Shown here: positions 7,987-17,358 of the stretch, piece after piece
How the letters are laid out: each line of letters opens with the position of its first letter
Position numbering within the stretch: the stretch's first letter is position 1
The notes under the pieces: model-generated
What the model saw: only the letters and a program-made list of their open reading frames with translations
What the model was told of the DNA's origin: nothing
The model's database searches: none
Position numbers and translations under genes: made by a program
DNA from: Paenibacillus sp. NAIST15-1
Lineage (GTDB): Bacteria > Bacillota > Bacilli > Paenibacillales > Paenibacillaceae
Direction of reading: 5' to 3'
DNA length: 64,000 nucleotides
Assembly (NCBI RefSeq): GCF_001894745.1
Contig: NZ_BBYF01000003.1
Coordinates: 62,001-126,000, forward strand

Positions 7987-8586
7987 TTATTTGATTATCC
8001 ATTGTTTCATCCGATCTTTTATAGTACTAGCAATCTCTTCATCTCTTTTATTAATCCAGTCATATAATGGACCTTCAATAAATCCCTGCATTTCGTTTCG
8101 AGTTTTTTCGAGACTGTCTATAAGTTCTTTATATGAATATTGTATGGACTTGTTAACATGACTATCAATTGTTTCCGGAGCATCGGGCCAGACGTGTACT
8201 TGATCATTAATGTATGTAATACCTGGGGCAGGATCATGCCCCATCCACGGACTTTGTTTATTTATAATCGTATCAATCACACCAGAGAAATCTTCTAAAC
8301 CACAGCAACAGCTCGGTAAAATATACTTGTTCTCATCTTCAAAGAAAGCAATTCCACCTGATAGTACAACTCCTTCTTGCTCCAATAATTCATTAAAAGA
8401 TAAAAGAAATGATTGTTCTACATTGATATGATTATAACCAAACAGAAGAATCAGAAATAATTCAAAATCCCGCTCATTCGATTCAGAAGATAAACAGATA
8501 AACTCTTCTCGAGTAATTTCATTAGCAATCCATTCAGGTTTATCATAATATGGTCCAGTTATTACTGCTTTCGTGTAAGGCATCAT
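7987..8586 (-). CDS. Unrecognised soluble protein
   Basis: A 199-residue protein, start ATG 8586 (or 8583) with AAGGGG 5-8 nt upstream. Notable features are YILPSCCCGLEDF with three adjacent Cys near residue 92, a Pro-rich segment (SPWMGHDPAPGITYINDQVHVWPDAPET) and a charged C-terminal helix. It resembles no family I can name with confidence. First of a three-gene unit; palindrome D lies directly upstream of it. Confidence 0.55.
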   Translation of the reverse strand: MMPYTKAVITGPYYDKPEWIANEITREEFICLSSESNERDFELFLILLFGYNHINVEQSFLLSFNELLEQEGVVLSGGIAFFEDENKYILPSCCCGLEDFSGVIDTIINKQSPWMGHDPAPGITYINDQVHVWPDAPETIDSHVNKSIQYSYKELIDSLEKTRNEMQGFIEGPLYDWINKRDEEIASTIKDRMKQWIIK

Positions 8587-8620
8587 TGATTCCCCTTACT
8601 TCTATTTTCTAACGTTATTG

Positions 8621-8757
8621 TATCTACAAACCAAGAAGCTTAAAGCACGCACTCGCAAGGGCCGTCAGACATTAGCCTTGCAGGGTTATCTGAAGAATCC
8701 TCACCCGAATATTCTTCATGCAAACCAAGGAGCGTAGATGCTGTGTTATAAGATGTC
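8621..8757 (-). repeat. attC-like palindrome copy D (long form)
   Basis: The left core TATCTACAAACCAAGAAGC starts at 8621. The right core GCGTAGATGCTGTGTTATAAG starts at 8732, with a second AACCAAGGAGC immediately before it. The middle can fold on GCAAGG/CCTTGC (near 8654 and 8676). It shares the internal ATTAGCCTTGCAG-like segment with copy G. It lies 3' of the HAD gene (stop at 8797). Confidence 0.5.
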
Positions 8758-8796
8758 ATCGCCCTCTTCGAGATTCATACATTTGACCTTGCACGA

Positions 8797-9465
8797 TCAA
8801 TATCCGTTATTCTGTAACTGGAATACAATTGATTTTAGTTCATTTAAGTCATCTATAACGATATCAGCCTGAGCAAGTTCATCTTCTTGTGCAAAATCAA
8901 AATTACATCCGATTGCAACCAACCCATTATCCTTAGCTGCATTTATATCCGATATTCGATCTCCTACTACTGCACCATGAGTAATACCATACTTATCTAT
9001 AATGGTCGTCACCAAATCTGATTTCTTCAATGATTCTATCTGCTGGATACTACATGTTTCAGTAACCCAGTTATCCAAATGATAAAAATTTACAATTGCA
9101 TCTAAATACGCTATTAAACCATTACTTGCTATGTAAATTGAACAATTATTCTCTGTTAAAAAGCTGAAAACTTCTTTTACATTAGGATATAAATCCCCTT
9201 TTCCACTTCTTATATTCTCAATTAATCTCTCTAAAAAATGGGCATCCGTTTGTTCTCTTTCTTCTATGGAATGATTGGGTAATAAAGTTTCCCATACTTT
9301 GGGTAATGGTGCACCCATAATTTCACGATACTTATCAATAGGAGTTTCTTTTTCCCATTTATTTAGTGACTTCAGATGATTAAAGGTATCTTCAAGTGAA
9401 CTTTCTAAAATCTTATCGGTTTGAAAAAGTGTGCCATCCATATCAAAGATGAATGATTGAATCAT
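8797..9465 (-). CDS. HAD-superfamily hydrolase (phosphoglycolate phosphatase-like)
   Basis: A 222-residue HAD phosphatase. Motif I is DMDGT (residues 8-12, Asp nucleophile and acid/base), motif II is IASNG near residue 116, the motif III lysine lies near SLKKSDLV, and motif IV is VVGDRISDINAAKDNG. A helical cap between motifs I and II places it in subfamily I (Gph/nucleotidase type). It probably dephosphorylates a small metabolite in the cytosol. Start ATG 9465 with AAGGAG 9 nt upstream. A single-gene unit followed by palindrome D. Confidence 0.85.
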   Translation of the reverse strand: MIQSFIFDMDGTLFQTDKILESSLEDTFNHLKSLNKWEKETPIDKYREIMGAPLPKVWETLLPNHSIEEREQTDAHFLERLIENIRSGKGDLYPNVKEVFSFLTENNCSIYIASNGLIAYLDAIVNFYHLDNWVTETCSIQQIESLKKSDLVTTIIDKYGITHGAVVGDRISDINAAKDNGLVAIGCNFDFAQEDELAQADIVIDDLNELKSIVFQLQNNGY

Positions 9466-9604
9466 TGACTTCTACTCCTTTTCTTATCCACTACAAAAAA
9501 ATTTCCCACGATGCCATCTGATTTTAGCTGATGTCATGTTCCTTCTTTGTGCTCCCATTCAAGCTCTTTCAAGTTGCTTTAAGTAATAAATGATCCCAGC
9601 TCGA

Positions 9605-10048
9605 TCAACGTTTGAAAATTGTAATGGGTTGCTTATTGATTAATTCTGATAGCTCCTTTATGGTTATCCATTTAATATCTGTCGTTTCATCCCCGCTCTT
9701 TACTATCTCTCCTTCCGCTTTACATCTAAAATAATACCCTACTGAATCAATTGGCCCTCTTATTGTTTGATATGCTCCAAAGGGTTTCATACATTCAACT
9801 TCAAATTCTGGATCTATTCCGGTCGTATCAATTCTTGTGTCTTCTCCTTCAATTTCTGTTACTTCCAGTCCGGTCTCTTCCCTTACTTCTCTTCTCAATG
9901 CCTGTGTTAATGATTCATATGGTTCAATTCGTCCTCCGGGTAATTCAATCTTTAATGGTTCGTTGGGTTTATTTCTTGTCTGAATTACAATTTGTCTTTC
10001 ATTATTAAAGTCTCTTTCAATTATCGCTCTGGAGTTTACAAAGAACAT
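9605..10048 (-). CDS. Nudix hydrolase
   Basis: A 147-residue Nudix protein: the Nudix box GX5EX7REUXEEXGU is seen from GGRIEPYE to REVREETGLEV. It hydrolyses a nucleoside diphosphate linked to another moiety, Mg-dependently; the substrate is not evident. The open frame starts with TTG at 10069, but ATG 10048 (MFFVNSRAII) has GGAAGGGA about 8 nt upstream and is preferred. The stretch 9466-9604 between it and the HAD gene holds no gene. Confidence 0.82.
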   Translation of the reverse strand: MFFVNSRAIIERDFNNERQIVIQTRNKPNEPLKIELPGGRIEPYESLTQALRREVREETGLEVTEIEGEDTRIDTTGIDPEFEVECMKPFGAYQTIRGPIDSVGYYFRCKAEGEIVKSGDETTDIKWITIKELSELINKQPITIFKR

Positions 10049-10335
10049 ATAATCAGTCCCTTCCAACAATTTGTATTTAAATAAAGAAAGAGAGAATTTC
10101 TTCTCTCCTTCCTTACTTAGTAAGATAACTAAGCCTTATTAAATTGGTTCAATTTTACAACAAATTCACGTAATTTGTAACCACGAATCGGATTCACTGG
10201 TCAAACTTGTATTTACTTAAGAGGATCGGAATCTTTCTCCGAAATCCTTTACCTTGCTTCTTCCACCAGTTTAGATGTTTTTCTGTGACGCTGACGAACG
10301 GAGATCCATCAATCTCATTGTCGATTCCCTATCAA

Positions 10336-10367
10336 GGCTTCCGAACATCCGGAAGTCTTCTTTTTTA
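10336..10367 (+). terminator. Plus-strand terminator-like hairpin
   Basis: GGCTTCCG (10336-10343) pairs with CGGAAGTC (10350-10357) and is followed by TTCTTTTTT. No plus-strand gene ends before it, so it may be an attenuator in a leader of the 10542 operon or a remnant. The rest of 10070-10541 holds an AGAGAGAA/TTCTCTC hairpin near 10089 and the operator candidate at 10427. Confidence 0.45.
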
Positions 10368-10426
10368 CGATAATTCCACACAACCCTCCTCTTACATCAA
10401 TCATCATAATTCAGTAAACAATTTTC

Positions 10427-10453
10427 ATTATTTTCGGATATTTCGAAAATAAT
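10427..10453. promoter_or_regulatory. Palindrome upstream of the hyu-like operon (candidate RpiR operator)
   Basis: ATTATTTTCG (10427-10436) and CGAAAATAAT (10444-10453) form a perfect 10-bp inverted repeat with a 7-bp spacer, about 90 nt before the first start codon. RpiR/MurR regulators bind AT-rich palindromes of the GAAA..TTTC kind, and an RpiR gene ends this operon. Regulation by that protein is inferred. Confidence 0.5.
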
Positions 10454-10541
10454 TTTCTAAAAGCGTTTACAAAGTATTTTTTATTTGTTAGCCTATAGGC
10501 ATCAAGAGAACTAATCTTACGAGTAAAGGAGCGAAGCATAT

Positions 10542-11891
10542 ATGAATCAGTATGACGTAGTTGTAATGGGCGGCGGCATCGCCGGTGCTATGGCAGCCAT
10601 CGCCGCATCCAAGACCGGGGCGAAGACGCTTATTGTCGAGTCTCATGGTTTTCTTGGCGGCACACTGACCGCTAACGGCGTCGGCCCGATGATGACTTTC
10701 CATGCCGGCGAGAAGCAGGTCATTCAGGGCTTCACCGGGCATCTGATCGAGCGGCTGAAGCGGTTGGGCAAATCCCCCGGACATATTTTCGACACGGTCG
10801 GATTTACCTATTCTGTTACCCCGTTTGACGCCGAAGCGATGAAGCATGAGCTGGAGCTGATGGTCACGGAAGCAGGCGGCGATATTTTGTACCATACGAT
10901 GCTGGCAGGCGTTTATATGGAAAATGGCCGCATCACGGGCATACAGGTCTGCAATAAATCCGGGCTCAGCGACATCCATGCCTCTGTCTTCATCGACGCA
11001 ACGGGTGATGCCGACCTCTCTGCCCTTGCCGGGGTCGAATACTCCAAAGGACGCGAATCCGACGGAGCAACGCAGCCGATGACCCTGAAAATGAAAATGT
11101 ACAACGTCGATATCCCAAGGGTCAAGGAATATATTCACAGTCATCCGGAAGACTTCCCGCTTTATAACGGGGATACCTCCATTATTGAGAAGTCCCCACG
11201 TCTGTCAGTTGGTGGCTTTGACAGCCTGTTCAGAATAGCCAAGGAGCGGGGCGAAATCTCCATTCCTCGTGAAAATATTTTGTTCTTTGAGACCAATAAC
11301 CCGGGCGAGGTCATCCTCAATACAACGCGGATTATCGGCTATGACGCAACCGATGCGCACAGTCTCAGCCAGGCAGAAATGGAAGGCCGCAAGCAGTGTC
11401 GTGAGTTGGAGCTGTTTGTCCGCAAATACATACCGGGATTCGAGCATGCAGTTGTCGAGTCCACCGGACCAAGCATCGGTGTACGCGGCTCTCGTCAAAT
11501 CAAAGGCATCTATACGCTGACGGCCGAGGATATTTTGCAGCAGCGCCTGTTCGACGATACAATCGCCCATTCAGGTTATCCGATCGACATCCATAGCCCG
11601 GACGGCGAGGGCACCAAGCATCAGAAACTGGAATGGGGCGGCGTATATAGCATTCCTTATTCCTGCATGATTACCGCCTCCGTACATAACCTGATCGTCA
11701 TCGGCCGCTGCATCTCGGCAACTTTTGAAGCGCAAGCGGCGATGAGAACCACTCCGACGACCGGAGCCATCGGTCATGGCGGCGGGATTGCCGCTGCACT
11801 CGCGGCGTTAGAGGGCAAGAACGTACAAGACATCGACATCAAGAAAGTGCAGACAATCCTCAAAGAGCAAGGGGCATATCTGGAAATTTAG
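10542..11891 (+). CDS. FAD-dependent oxidoreductase
   Basis: A 449-residue protein of the FAD_oxidored type (pfam12831-like). The N-terminal dinucleotide-binding motif is VVVMGGGIAGAMAAIAASKTG, followed by LIVESHGFLGG. A second FAD contact is VFIDATGDADLSALAGV and the C-terminal motif is LIVIGRCISATFEAQAAMR...GAIGHGGGIAAALA. The substrate is unknown; operon partners suggest oxidation in catabolism of a cyclic amide or hydroxy acid. Start ATG 10542 with AAAGGAG about 10 nt upstream. First gene of a five-gene plus-strand operon. Confidence 0.82.
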   Translation: MNQYDVVVMGGGIAGAMAAIAASKTGAKTLIVESHGFLGGTLTANGVGPMMTFHAGEKQVIQGFTGHLIERLKRLGKSPGHIFDTVGFTYSVTPFDAEAMKHELELMVTEAGGDILYHTMLAGVYMENGRITGIQVCNKSGLSDIHASVFIDATGDADLSALAGVEYSKGRESDGATQPMTLKMKMYNVDIPRVKEYIHSHPEDFPLYNGDTSIIEKSPRLSVGGFDSLFRIAKERGEISIPRENILFFETNNPGEVILNTTRIIGYDATDAHSLSQAEMEGRKQCRELELFVRKYIPGFEHAVVESTGPSIGVRGSRQIKGIYTLTAEDILQQRLFDDTIAHSGYPIDIHSPDGEGTKHQKLEWGGVYSIPYSCMITASVHNLIVIGRCISATFEAQAAMRTTPTTGAIGHGGGIAAALAALEGKNVQDIDIKKVQTILKEQGAYLEI

Positions 11892-11929
11892 TTCAACTTC
11901 TTTCACCCATTTGGAGAGGGGAAATTCAG

Positions 11930-13225
11930 ATGACAACTACAATGTGGTTCCAAGCAATCGGTATTCTGCTCATATTTCTGGTGTTTGTAGGACTAATGAT
12001 GACGCGCAAGCTCCCAACCATTCTGGCGCTTCCGTGCATGGCAATTCTGTTCGCCATTATCGCAGGCGTACCTCTGTTATCAAGTGATCCAGAGACTGCA
12101 ACAATCGCCAAGACGATTCTAGCCGGGGGCTCGATGAAACTATCTGGCGCCATTGCTGGACTCATCTTTGGTGCCTGGTTCGGCCAAATTCTGAACAAAG
12201 TCGGCATCACCAAATCCATTATTCGCAAGGCGGCCGAGTTGGCCGGAGATAAACCTGTACTTATAGCTATTCTATTTTTCATTACCGCATCCATTATTTT
12301 TTCGGCTGCAGGAGGACTGGGCATGGTCATACTCGTCGGCACGATCGTCATTCCGATTATGCTGACGGCAGGAATTTCCCAATTCGTCGCTTCCATCGTT
12401 GTTCTACTTGCCGTTGGTGTCGGATCCCTGTTCAACGTGTCCAACTGGGCTGTATATGTCGATGTGCTTGGTCTTTCTGTTGACCAAATCGCCAACTACA
12501 CATTGGTTGTGGCTTCCCCATTGATCCTCATTGCCCTGGCTATGATCGTGTTCTATATCCGGAAAGATGGCAAAGGCCGCAAAGCTTGGACAATGCCAGC
12601 TGCAACACCTGGCGGCGGTGACAAAAAGGTGCCTGCGATTGCCCTGATTAGCCCGCTCGTACCGGTATTGCTCGTCTTTATCTTCAAGATCGATATCGTT
12701 CCGGCCGTTATTGCCGGTGCGATCGTCACGATCCTGCTCACATGGCCAAAGCGTCCAGTCCATATCCTCTCCAGTGCCCTAGTGGAAGGAATTCAAGACG
12801 TTGCTGGCGCAATGGGACTCATGATCGGTATCGGCATCCTACTCAGCTCTGTGATGTCGCCGCAAGTATCGGCGGTCATCTCGCCGCTGATCGAGTCCGT
12901 GCTGCCGAATACCCCACTGATGTTTATCCTGTTCTTCACGATTCTGTCGCCGCTGGCCATCTACCGCGGACCGCTGAACGTATGGGGCCTTGGCAGCGGC
13001 ATCGCCGCCCTGTTCGTATCCGCAGGCATGACTCCGGTAGCTGCAATGCTTGCCCTGCGCGCTGTCAGCAACGTGCAATCCGTCTCCGACCCTACGAACT
13101 CGCATAACGTATGGGTAGCTGACTTCACAAAGAGCGACATTAACGAGATTCTGAAGAAGACACTGCCATGGACAATGGTGTCCGTCTTGATCGCCGTCAT
13201 CATTGGATCGTTTATGGTGTTTTAA
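11930..13225 (+). CDS. Membrane transporter, citrate/gluconate (GntP/CitMHS-like) type
   Basis: A 431-residue polytopic protein with 11-12 hydrophobic segments. The pattern TILAGGSMKLSGAIAGLIFGAWFGQILNK, the glycine-rich AAGGLGMVILVGTIVIPIM and the C-terminal RAVSNVQSVSDPTNSHNVW resemble proton-coupled organic-anion symporters of the ion-transporter superfamily. It likely imports the carboxylate or hydantoin-type substrate used by the operon. Start ATG 11930 after GGAGAGGGG, 38 nt downstream of the oxidoreductase. Confidence 0.72.
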   Translation: MTTTMWFQAIGILLIFLVFVGLMMTRKLPTILALPCMAILFAIIAGVPLLSSDPETATIAKTILAGGSMKLSGAIAGLIFGAWFGQILNKVGITKSIIRKAAELAGDKPVLIAILFFITASIIFSAAGGLGMVILVGTIVIPIMLTAGISQFVASIVVLLAVGVGSLFNVSNWAVYVDVLGLSVDQIANYTLVVASPLILIALAMIVFYIRKDGKGRKAWTMPAATPGGGDKKVPAIALISPLVPVLLVFIFKIDIVPAVIAGAIVTILLTWPKRPVHILSSALVEGIQDVAGAMGLMIGIGILLSSVMSPQVSAVISPLIESVLPNTPLMFILFFTILSPLAIYRGPLNVWGLGSGIAALFVSAGMTPVAAMLALRAVSNVQSVSDPTNSHNVWVADFTKSDINEILKKTLPWTMVSVLIAVIIGSFMVF

Positions 13226-13329
13226 GCTTCAAAATAATTACCTTTACAGATAAAACCGGGTACAAGGGCCCTGCGAAGAACCCTCGAGGCTCGAGCAGAA
13301 GGTCCTTGACCCGCCAATTGGAGGAGAAC

Positions 13330-15477
13330 ATGATGGGGAGAACGAAAGTAAGGGTCGGCATTGACGTCGGCGGTACGTTTACCGATGCGGCACTGATTGA
13401 CAATGACACATTCGAAGTCATTGAGAAAATGAAAATCCCAACCACCCACCATGACCCGGACGGTGTGGCCAAAGGGATTGTACAAATACTGAAGCGAATT
13501 CTGGACAGCAGAGGAATTCAGCCCGAAGACGTTACCTTCATCGCCCACGGAACAACACAGGCTACCAACGCCCTGCTCGAAGGAGACGTAGCGCGTATCG
13601 GCATCATCGGTATGGGCTCGGGTATCGACGGGCTCAGCGCCCGCTCCGAGTCCAATCCGGGCGATATCGAGCTGGCTCCGGGCAAATTCCTGCACACGTT
13701 TCATACGTATCTAGATTCCAAGAGCATGACAGATGAGCAGATCAACCGTGCCATCGACGAGTTGGCGGCCCAGGGCGCCGAGGTGATCGTCGCCTCCGAA
13801 GCGTACAGCGTGGATGATCCAACCAATGAGCTGCGCGTCGTTGAGCTTGCCAACCGCAAGGGTCTATACGCTACGGGCGGACATGAGATCAGCCAGCTCT
13901 ACGGGCTGAAGACACGAACACGAACAGCCGTCATTAACGCCTCCCTCATTCCGAAAATGATGGAGACCGCCAATATGACCGAGAAGTCCGTCAAGGATGC
14001 CAACATCCAGTCCCAACTTATGATTATGCGCTGCGATGGCGGTGTCATGAGCATTGATGAGGTACGCAAGCGTCCTATTCTAACGATGCTATCCGGTCTT
14101 GCCGCAGGCGTTGCCGGGGCGTTGATGTACGAGAAGATTTCCGACGGTATCTTCTTCGAGGTCGGCGGAACCAGTGTCGACATCTCCGTGATCAAGAACG
14201 GCAAGGTAATGATCAAAAATGCCGAGGTCGGCGGCCATCGCACCTACCTGCAATCCTTGGATGTGCGCACGCTCGGCATCGCGGGCGGCAGCATGATCAA
14301 GGTGGCAGGTGGAAGAATTACAGATGTCGGGCCGCGCAGCGCGCATATTGCCGGTAAAGAATACGAAGCCTTCACCCCGACAGAGAACATCGTCAATCCG
14401 AAGGTGAAATTCATTAGCCCCCGTGAGGGCGACCCTGCCGAATACGTCATCTGCGAATGCGCCGGAGGCAAAAAATTCTCGTATACACTAGCCGGAGCGG
14501 CCAACATACTGAATTATGTTCCCGAGGGCGATTATGCCAGAGGAGACAAGGAAGCGGCGCTGAAATCCTGGAAGGCGCTGGCCGACCATGTTGGACTAAG
14601 CGTAGAGGAAGCCGCTAGACAGGTTATGAATATCGCTATTGATAAGACGATGAAGACCGTAAACGAGATGATCGAGGACTATGATCTCGACCGCAGCTTC
14701 GTCACGCTGGTTGGCGGCGGTGGCAGCGGTGCGGTGCTCGTCCCGGCAATGGCGGAGCGCGAAGGCTTGAAGTCGCAAATTGCTAACAATGCGCCTTATG
14801 TATCCACAATTGGAGTAGCGCTAGCCATGGTCAAAGAACAGCTAGAGCGGACGGTCGTCAATCCGACCGAAGAGGATATCAAGCGCATCCGCGCCGACAT
14901 CATCGAGCGTATTGTACAGTCTGGCGCTTCCGAGGAGACGGTCGAAGTCAGCATCGAGATCGACAGCCAGAAGAATATTCTCCGCGCTATGGCGACTGGC
15001 TCAACCGAGCTGCGCTCCAAGGATCTGACACAAGAGGCAATGTCGGTGGAAGATATGAGGGCCGTTGCTGCCAGCTCCATCGACCAGCCGCTAGAATCAA
15101 CGACACTCGCCGCACAGAGCGGGCGATGGAGCCTATTCGTCAGCGAGAACGTGAAGAAATCTTTTTTTGGCTTGTTCAAAAAGAAATCCAGCTCTGTTAG
15201 CGTTCTCGACCGCGAAGGCGTCGTCCGCTTCAAGAAGAGCAATGTGCACTATACGAAGCTGAGCAAATCCGCGCCGGAAGCGCTAAGCTCATTCCTGGAC
15301 GATAACACCATTTATTCCGATGCCAATGCCACGATTCCGAAGGTATTCGTCTTTTATAAGGAGAAGATGCTGGACTTAACCGGCATGCAGACCAAAGAGC
15401 AGCTGCTGTCCATCCTTGAAATTGAAACCGAGATGCTCGCAGCAGAGGATGAAATGCTGCTTGTGGCTTATCAGTAA
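13330..15477 (+). CDS. Hydantoinase/oxoprolinase family protein (HyuA-like)
   Basis: A 715-residue protein of the HyuA family (ATP-dependent N-methylhydantoinase A / 5-oxoprolinase subunit). The N-terminal ASKHA-like motif is VGIDVGGTFTDAALID, followed by FIAHGTTQATNALLEG. The central domain has GDGxx-like GGGGSGAVLVPAMAE, the DGGVMS segment and the FEVGGTSVDIS nucleotide-binding loop. It would hydrolyse a cyclic amide with ATP. Residues after about 560 are an extra basic C-terminal region. The frame is open back to 13168 but would overlap the transporter; ATG 13330 with GGAGGAG 6 nt before is chosen. No HyuB partner follows, which is unusual. Confidence 0.85.
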   Translation: MMGRTKVRVGIDVGGTFTDAALIDNDTFEVIEKMKIPTTHHDPDGVAKGIVQILKRILDSRGIQPEDVTFIAHGTTQATNALLEGDVARIGIIGMGSGIDGLSARSESNPGDIELAPGKFLHTFHTYLDSKSMTDEQINRAIDELAAQGAEVIVASEAYSVDDPTNELRVVELANRKGLYATGGHEISQLYGLKTRTRTAVINASLIPKMMETANMTEKSVKDANIQSQLMIMRCDGGVMSIDEVRKRPILTMLSGLAAGVAGALMYEKISDGIFFEVGGTSVDISVIKNGKVMIKNAEVGGHRTYLQSLDVRTLGIAGGSMIKVAGGRITDVGPRSAHIAGKEYEAFTPTENIVNPKVKFISPREGDPAEYVICECAGGKKFSYTLAGAANILNYVPEGDYARGDKEAALKSWKALADHVGLSVEEAARQVMNIAIDKTMKTVNEMIEDYDLDRSFVTLVGGGGSGAVLVPAMAEREGLKSQIANNAPYVSTIGVALAMVKEQLERTVVNPTEEDIKRIRADIIERIVQSGASEETVEVSIEIDSQKNILRAMATGSTELRSKDLTQEAMSVEDMRAVAASSIDQPLESTTLAAQSGRWSLFVSENVKKSFFGLFKKKSSSVSVLDREGVVRFKKSNVHYTKLSKSAPEALSSFLDDNTIYSDANATIPKVFVFYKEKMLDLTGMQTKEQLLSILEIETEMLAAEDEMLLVAYQ

Positions 15478-15596
15478 CAGGAAACCGCCTTGTATTTCTA
15501 GTGAAACTGCAGAGCGTTATTTGGGATAAAAACAGGCTTACAGTCACTCCTATTGCTCTATAAGGAGATACCTACTGCTAGCTAGGAGGCGTTCGA

Positions 15597-16307
15597 ATGC
15601 CAGTTCAAACCCTATCGCCGTACTCGCTGTCCGGTCTGTCCGATGAAGTCTTAGGCTGTATGGAGCTGCGTCAAGATCCATTGTTTTATAAAATACCGTC
15701 AGATAAAATTCCATATTACGTTCATGAGTCGCTTCAGGCCGGACGCTTGGCGGCTGAGACATACAAAGGCTCCGGCATTCGCGACATGTACAGGGACGCA
15801 GGACTTCGTTATGAGATCACGGAGACTTCTGGCACATTTCATAACATCTCCTTCCGCGCACAGATTGATTTCTCCAAGACTACACCGGAAATTATTCTGT
15901 ACGCCTCCTCGCTCAAAGGAATGCGGATGGTATGCCAAGAGATCCTAGGCGAAAGATCCAGTGGCAGCGCAGCGGATCTCGACCTTTTAATCGATATTCA
16001 TCTGGCTCATGAGTTCTATCACTGGCTGGAGTATCGGGAGAAGATTTTCACGAATGAAAAGCTTGAGCGGATCGAGGTTTTTAAGTTAGGGCCATATACG
16101 AGGAAATCAAGCGTAGTGCAGTGCTGTGAGATTGCTGCGCATGCCTTCTGCAAAGAACTGCTGGGACTTCCCTTCCTCCCCAATTTGCTGGACTATGCCT
16201 ATTTAATCGGGGAGCAACAGCTTGCGAAGGGAGATTTTATGGAACAGATCAAAACTTGCAAATTATGGATAAGGCAAACTCTCAATACCTCACTCAGTAT
16301 GATATAA
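15597..16307 (+). CDS. HExxH-containing protein, metallopeptidase-like
   Basis: A 236-residue protein with HEFYHW at residues 138-143, a zincin-type HExxH, and a possible third ligand Glu at residue 178 (CCEIAAHAF), a layout seen in ImmA/IrrE-like and related small metallopeptidases. No signal peptide. It stands between the HyuA gene and the RpiR gene, with AGGAGG 9 nt before ATG 15597 and a 119-nt gap after HyuA that holds no gene. Role in the operon unknown; it could be a small hydrolase for an amide intermediate or a regulator-processing peptidase. Family not recognised with certainty. Confidence 0.6.
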   Translation: MPVQTLSPYSLSGLSDEVLGCMELRQDPLFYKIPSDKIPYYVHESLQAGRLAAETYKGSGIRDMYRDAGLRYEITETSGTFHNISFRAQIDFSKTTPEIILYASSLKGMRMVCQEILGERSSGSAADLDLLIDIHLAHEFYHWLEYREKIFTNEKLERIEVFKLGPYTRKSSVVQCCEIAAHAFCKELLGLPFLPNLLDYAYLIGEQQLAKGDFMEQIKTCKLWIRQTLNTSLSMI

Positions 16308-16374
16308 TGGGAAAAGCTATTGCCAGACACGCACCGGAGTAGTCATTCCCAGCGTTAGATCAGGAGGAGGTATC

Positions 16375-17235
16375 ATGTCTTCACAGGTTCCGGCCGTCAT
16401 CGCCAAAATCGTATCACAATCGCAAAAATTAACATATGGTGAGAATCAGATCGCCAATTTCGTCATACACAATCCGGATTTTATTACGCGCAACACGATT
16501 ACGGCCATTGCCAATGAAATCGGCGTATCGGAGACTAGTATCAACCGCTTCTGTAAAAAGGTCGGATTTAAGGGCTTCAACGATTTCAAAATCGCCTTCG
16601 CCCAAGACGCCTTCTATCGGGATATGCAGGCTAAGAAAAAAGAGAGACGAGAAATCAACCCAATCGATGCGCTTGCACTCGATTATAATGAACTGATTGT
16701 CAATACATCAGCGCTTGTCACCGAGGAACAGCTCCGTCAAGTGGTAGACATTCTGAAGGGAGCACGGCGCATATATATAATCGGCATGTTCGATTCTTAT
16801 CTGGCCGCTATCGCCTTGAAGAATCGCTTGTCCATCATCGGCATCATGGCCGAAGCGATCAATGACAGCCGCGCCATGAAAATCGCCGCCGCACAATGCA
16901 GCAAAGAGGACGCTGTTGTGGCATTCTCCCGCTCCGGCTCGACGAAGGAAATCGTGGAGACGGTTGCGATCGCACAGGTGCACCAGGTCAAGACGGTTGC
17001 GATCACCTGTTACGATTCGTCACCCATTACGGAGAATGCGGACTTGAACATCATCGTGCCGGATAAGATATCGGTCAATAACAGCGCGCTGATGTCCAAC
17101 CACATCACGTTCCTGTTCGTCGTCGATTTGATCATGAGCATCTTCATTTCATCAGACAAGGCTTACCTGAAGAAGAAGCTTGATAGTGAGGCCGTTCTGG
17201 CCAGCGATCAGGCGATGACCAACTATTATTTATGA
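16375..17235 (+). CDS. RpiR-family transcriptional regulator
   Basis: A 286-residue regulator with an N-terminal HTH_6 domain (TITAIANEIGVSETSINRFCKKVGFKGFNDFKIAF, residues about 38-75) and a C-terminal SIS sugar-phosphate isomerase domain (RRIYIIGMFDSYLAAIALKNRLSIIG; VVAFSRSGSTKEIVETV). Such proteins sense phosphorylated sugars or related anions. It is last in the operon and probably autoregulates through the palindrome at 10427-10453. Start ATG 16375 with CAGGAGGAGG 6 nt upstream. Confidence 0.88.
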   Translation: MSSQVPAVIAKIVSQSQKLTYGENQIANFVIHNPDFITRNTITAIANEIGVSETSINRFCKKVGFKGFNDFKIAFAQDAFYRDMQAKKKERREINPIDALALDYNELIVNTSALVTEEQLRQVVDILKGARRIYIIGMFDSYLAAIALKNRLSIIGIMAEAINDSRAMKIAAAQCSKEDAVVAFSRSGSTKEIVETVAIAQVHQVKTVAITCYDSSPITENADLNIIVPDKISVNNSALMSNHITFLFVVDLIMSIFISSDKAYLKKKLDSEAVLASDQAMTNYYL

Positions 17236-17251
17236 ACATTACAAAGTTCCT

Positions 17252-17287
17252 AAAGCGTTCTTTCCATCACGGAAGGGGCGCTTTTTT
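17252..17287 (+). terminator. Operon terminator after the RpiR gene
   Basis: AAAGCGTTCTTTCC (17252-17265) pairs with GGAAGGGGCGCTTT (17271-17284) with several G-T pairs, followed by a T run. It closes the 10542-17235 operon. Any plus-strand frame across it is not a gene. Confidence 0.7.
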
Positions 17288-17358
17288 CATGACCACACTT
17301 GCGGGCAAAAACCTTTTTGGTCAAATCCATATTTATGTGAAAGTTCCCCCGTTACCGC

